Notes under the pieces: model-generated
What the model saw: only the letters and a program-made list of their open reading frames with translations
Databases searched by the model: none
What the model was told of the DNA's origin: nothing
In this document: piece by piece, positions 7,316 through 8,752 of the stretch
How the letters are laid out: each line of letters opens with the position of its first letter
Numbering within the stretch: position 1 is the stretch's first letter
Translations under genes and position numbers: made by a program
Source: JBFHRB01 sp041591915
Lineage (GTDB): Bacteria > Actinomycetota > Nitriliruptoria > Nitriliruptorales > Nitriliruptoraceae
Direction of reading: 5' to 3'
Assembly: GCA_041591915.1 (NCBI GenBank)
Contig: JBFHRB010000142.1
Span: 1 to 8,752 of the forward strand
DNA length: 8,752 bases

Positions 7316-7324
7316 CTCCTCCCC
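7316..7324 (-). promoter_or_regulatory. Ribosome binding site that decides the crotonase start
   Basis: On the - strand, GGGGAGGAG sits 6 nt before GTG at 7309. It is close to the ideal anti-16S complement and stronger than the GAGG before the upstream ATG at 7345. This favours the shorter 270-residue product. Confidence 0.6.
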
Positions 7325-7373
7325 GAGCACCGGTCCGACGGGCATCGCCTGCCACCTCGCCGGGCTCGCGGCG

Positions 7374-7404
7374 ACACTAGTCGGCTACGGTTGGCCCCTG
7401 ACAA
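7374..7404 (-). promoter_or_regulatory. Putative promoter for the crotonase/thiolase-like transcript
   Basis: On the - strand a TTGTCA hexamer (7404-7399) and TAGTGT (7379-7374) are separated by 19 bp, which resembles an actinobacterial housekeeping promoter with a slightly long spacer. The -35 hexamer overlaps the degenerate inverted repeat at 7398-7412, as expected for a repressed promoter. Expected leader is roughly 55-60 nt. Confidence 0.35.
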
Positions 7405-7412
7405 CCCGTCAG
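7398..7412. promoter_or_regulatory. Degenerate second operator-like inverted repeat
   Basis: CTGAC-AACCC-GTCAG is a shortened version of the palindrome next to it, with 5-bp arms and a 5-bp rather than 6-bp spacer. Read on the - strand it is CTGACGGGTTGTCAGGGG, keeping the G and T at the spacer ends and one GGGG flank. Its centre lies about 22 bp from the centre of the strong palindrome, about two helical turns, so cooperative binding on one DNA face is possible. Confidence 0.5.
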
Positions 7413-7413
7413 A

Positions 7414-7439
7414 CTTCCCTGACGCGATTGTCAGGGAAG
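7414..7439. promoter_or_regulatory. Strong palindromic operator-like site, divergent crotonase/MaoC promoter
   Basis: A perfect inverted repeat with 10-bp arms CTTCCCTGAC and GTCAGGGAAG around the spacer GCGATT. Its core (7417-7436) matches the site at 1936-1955 in both arms and at both spacer ends, and the left flank CTTCCCTGACG is identical in the two sites. The size and symmetry suit a homodimeric TetR- or GntR-type regulator. It does not resemble the KstR (AAC..GTT) or KstR2 (CAAG..CTTG) motifs known from steroid regulons. Confidence 0.78.
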
Positions 7440-7458
7440 GGGTCGGAGCGCCTAGGCT
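7428..7458 (+). promoter_or_regulatory. Putative promoter for the MaoC-DUF35-DUF2007 transcript
   Basis: TTGTCA (7428-7433) and TAGGCT (7453-7458) are 19 bp apart, the same hexamer and spacing as the opposing - strand candidate. The -35 hexamer falls in the right arm of the strong palindrome, so regulator binding would exclude RNA polymerase. Leader to the MaoC ATG would be about 40 nt. Confidence 0.38.
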
Positions 7459-7504
7459 CCGCCAACGTCGGGCGGGCGCCCGGAGCACACCAGGGGAGGG
7501 GACG

Positions 7505-7933
7505 ATGGCCGACCAGCTGCACTTCGAGGACGTCGAGATCGGTGACGCCGCACCGGTCATCGAGCACACGCTGAACCGCACCGACCTCGTGCGGTACGCC
7601 GGCGCGTCGGGTGACTACAACCCGATGCACCACGACGAGACGAAGGCCCAGGCCGCCGGCCTGCCGTCGGTCTTCGGCCACGGCATGTTCTCCATGGGCC
7701 TGCTCGGCCGCGCCGTCACCGACCACGTGGGCCTCGCGGCGTTGCAGCGCTTCGCCGTCCGCTTCACGAAGCAGACGTGGCCCGGCAACGTCCTCACGAC
7801 GAGCGTCGTCGTGAAGGACAAGCGCAAGGACGGCGACGACCACCTCGTCGACTTCGACGTCGCGCTGGTGAACCAGGACGGCGACCCCGTCGTCACGGGC
7901 GAGGTCACGGCGGTCCTGCCGACCCGCGGCTGA
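7505..7933 (+). CDS. MaoC-like (R)-hydratase, single hot-dog domain
   Basis: This 142-residue single hot-dog protein would reversibly hydrate a 2-enoyl-CoA to a (3R)-hydroxyacyl-CoA. The hydratase-2 motif is intact: YAGASGDYNPMHHD (31-44) with the catalytic pair Asp37 and His42 in the Asp-x-Asn-Pro-x-His arrangement. GHGMFSMG (58-65) is the other conserved segment. Size matches single-domain members such as PhaJ or ChsH1, which work as homo- or heterodimers. Start ATG at 7505 has GGAGG 5 nt upstream; the longer open frame to the left is noncoding in this frame. Only 5 bp separate it from the DUF35 gene. In steroid side-chain catabolism MaoC-type and DUF35 partners form a hydratase/aldolase complex (ChsH1-ChsH2 with Ltp2), so a similar channelled step with the thiolase-like protein is likely but unproven. 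Confidence 0.92.
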   Translation: MADQLHFEDVEIGDAAPVIEHTLNRTDLVRYAGASGDYNPMHHDETKAQAAGLPSVFGHGMFSMGLLGRAVTDHVGLAALQRFAVRFTKQTWPGNVLTTSVVVKDKRKDGDDHLVDFDVALVNQDGDPVVTGEVTAVLPTRG

Positions 7934-7938
7934 CCCGC

Positions 7939-8343
7939 GTGAGGTTCGACCTCCCGACCATCGACGAGGAGTCCCAGCCCTGGTGGGACGCCGCGGCCGA
8001 TGGCCGGTACCTGATCCGACACTGCACGGCCTGCGACCACCGGTACTGGTACCCGCGCGACTTCTGCCCGTCCTGCTGGTCGACCGACGTCGCGTGGGAG
8101 GAGGCGTCCGGGCGGGGGACGCTCTACACGTACTCGACCGTGTATCGCAACGACCTCCCTCCCTGGCCGCAGCGCGTTCCCTACATCGCGGCGATCATCG
8201 ACCTCGAGGAGGGCCCACGGGTGCTCGGTCACCTCGTGGACTGCAGCGACGACGACGCCGCCATCGGGATGGCCGTCGAGGTGACGTTCCGCCACGACGA
8301 GGAGGGTGGCTTCACGCTCCCCGTCTTCCGGCCGGCGACGTAG
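7939..8343 (+). CDS. DUF35 OB-fold protein with N-terminal rubredoxin-like zinc ribbon
   Basis: A 134-residue accessory protein for thiolase-fold enzymes. An N-terminal helix (FDLPTIDEESQPWWDAAADG) is followed by a zinc ribbon with Cys29-x2-Cys32 and Cys43-x2-Cys46, then an OB-fold (about 57-134) beginning GRGTLYTYSTVYR. This is the standard DUF35 architecture. DUF35 domains bind and activate Ltp-type thiolase-like proteins and may bind CoA. The natural partner here is the Cys-less protein at 5334-6500, encoded in the opposite transcript of the same divergent pair. GTG at 7939 has no clear ribosome binding site, but the MaoC stop ends only 5 bp upstream, so translation is probably coupled. 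It is a stand-alone version of the domain found fused to a MaoC-like half in ChsH2. Confidence 0.92.
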   Translation: MRFDLPTIDEESQPWWDAAADGRYLIRHCTACDHRYWYPRDFCPSCWSTDVAWEEASGRGTLYTYSTVYRNDLPPWPQRVPYIAAIIDLEEGPRVLGHLVDCSDDDAAIGMAVEVTFRHDEEGGFTLPVFRPAT

Positions 8344-8357
8344 ACCTACCCTCAGCA

Positions 8358-8372
8358 CCTCCGGACGGGAGG
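8358..8372 (+). promoter_or_regulatory. Ribosome binding site inside a small hairpin, DUF2007-like gene
   Basis: CCTCC (8358-8362) can pair with GGAGG (8368-8372) across the loop GGACG. GGGAGG (8367-8372) is the ribosome binding site, 5 nt before GTG at 8378. The pairing could lower translation unless ribosomes arriving from the DUF35 gene open it. Five base pairs is short, so chance is a real possibility. Confidence 0.35.
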
Positions 8373-8377
8373 CGCTG

Positions 8378-8659
8378 GTGCGCATCGAGGACCTGCAGTA
8401 CCAGCAGCAGGCGCCCATCGCCGTTGCGAGCTCGCTCGCTTCTGCCGAGCTCGTCGCGGCAACGCTGCGGGTCAACGGCATCGAGGCGAGCGTCGCGAAC
8501 TACTTCTCGGTCTACCCGAGCATCGAGTGGGTCGAGGGCTGGCGCGTCACGGTCGCGATCGAGCGCGAAGCGGCGGCGCGTGACCTGCTGCGCGAGGTCG
8601 CTGCCCAGCGAGACGACCTCGCCGAGGTCGAGGGTGAGGGCGAGCCGCCGTCCCTCTAG
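8378..8659 (+). CDS. DUF2007-like small protein (putative signal-transducing family)
   Basis: A 93-residue, probably cytoplasmic protein. The body fits the DUF2007 pattern: a beta strand, then a helix in which residues choose between sources (SSLASAELVAATLRVNGIEASV), a loop (NYFSVYPSIEWVEG), a strand WRVTVAIE, and a C-terminal helix EREAAARDLLREVAAQ. Members of this family are small ferredoxin-like domains with no firmly established biochemical role. The acidic tail EVEGEGEPPSL looks disordered. Start GTG at 8378 is set by GGGAGG 5 nt upstream, 34 bp after the DUF35 stop, so it is probably the third gene of this transcript. It may simply ride along; no catalytic motif is visible. Its stop is 3 bp from the stop of the facing gene, leaving no room for a terminator between them. 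Confidence 0.75.
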   Translation: MRIEDLQYQQQAPIAVASSLASAELVAATLRVNGIEASVANYFSVYPSIEWVEGWRVTVAIEREAAARDLLREVAAQRDDLAEVEGEGEPPSL

Positions 8660-8662
8660 CGC

Positions 8663-8752
8663 TCAGCCCCCGATGCGCAGGCCCGTCGCGCGCGATCCGA
8701 AGATGGTCGCGTTGACCTCCGGTCCGATCCTCGCCGGGTCCCACTTGCCCTC
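8663..8752 (-). CDS. 3' end of an unidentified gene (partial)
   Basis: The last 29 codons plus TGA (8663-8665) of a gene entering from the right edge on the - strand. The fragment begins EGKWDPARIGPEVNAT and ends GSRATGLRIGG. All but two of its codons end in G or C, which matches real genes here and is the main support for the frame. The Trp and Pro followed by a short terminal segment would suit the tail of a short-chain dehydrogenase or another CoA-metabolism enzyme, but this is too short to identify. It converges on the DUF2007-like gene with 3 bp between stops. Confidence 0.6.
   Translation of the reverse strand, partial: EGKWDPARIGPEVNATIFGSRATGLRIGG

Noticed and set aside
6455..7504. 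Extension of the MaoC frame upstream of 7505
   Set aside because: The frame is open but antisense to the crotonase and crosses the operator region; a strong ribosome binding site and family length place the start at 7505.
1..8752. tRNA, rRNA, insertion sequence or attachment site
   Set aside because: I saw no cloverleaf, rRNA core sequence, transposase motif, terminal inverted repeats or phage gene.

Overview
The window is very GC-rich, nearly every gene ends its codons in G or C, and GTG starts are common. Together with a sortase-anchored Pro/Ala-rich surface protein and a thiolase-like/DUF35/MaoC gene set, this points to a chromosomal segment of a high-GC actinobacterium. A Nocardioidaceae-like or related soil actinobacterium is my inference; no marker gene settles the genus.

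Layout. Positions 1-591 (+) hold the 3' end of an LPXTG cell-wall protein built on DNA-level repeats. A 14-bp-stem hairpin (607-638) closes it, and the stop codon of the facing gene lies inside that hairpin. An amidohydrolase (628-1917, -) is divergent from a degradative thiolase (1993-3159, +); the short gap between them carries a perfect palindrome. The thiolase converges on an oligopeptidase B gene (3156-5249, -) with stops overlapping in a shared CTAG. Upstream of ptrB on the same strand are a Cys-less thiolase-like lipid-transfer-type protein (5334-6500) and a crotonase-fold protein (6497-7309), coupled by ATGA. A second divergent region (about 7310-7504) carries the same palindrome plus a degenerate copy. 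It faces MaoC hydratase (7505-7933), DUF35 zinc-ribbon/OB-fold protein (7939-8343) and DUF2007-like protein (8378-8659), all on +. The 3' end of an unidentified gene enters from the right (8663-8752, -).

How it fits together. Thiolase, thiolase-like protein, crotonase, MaoC and DUF35 are the toolkit used to shorten or cleave acyl-CoA side chains or rings, as in actinobacterial steroid catabolism, and the amidohydrolase could act as a hydrolase or decarboxylase on an intermediate. The same operator-like palindrome (arms CCCTGAC/GTCAGGG, 6-bp spacer with G and T at its ends) in both divergent promoter regions suggests one regulator controls four transcripts. The regulator gene is not in the window. 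Two enzymes look repurposed: the thiolase-like protein lacks the nucleophilic Cys, and the crotonase lacks both canonical catalytic Glu residues. The substrate cannot be read from this sequence.
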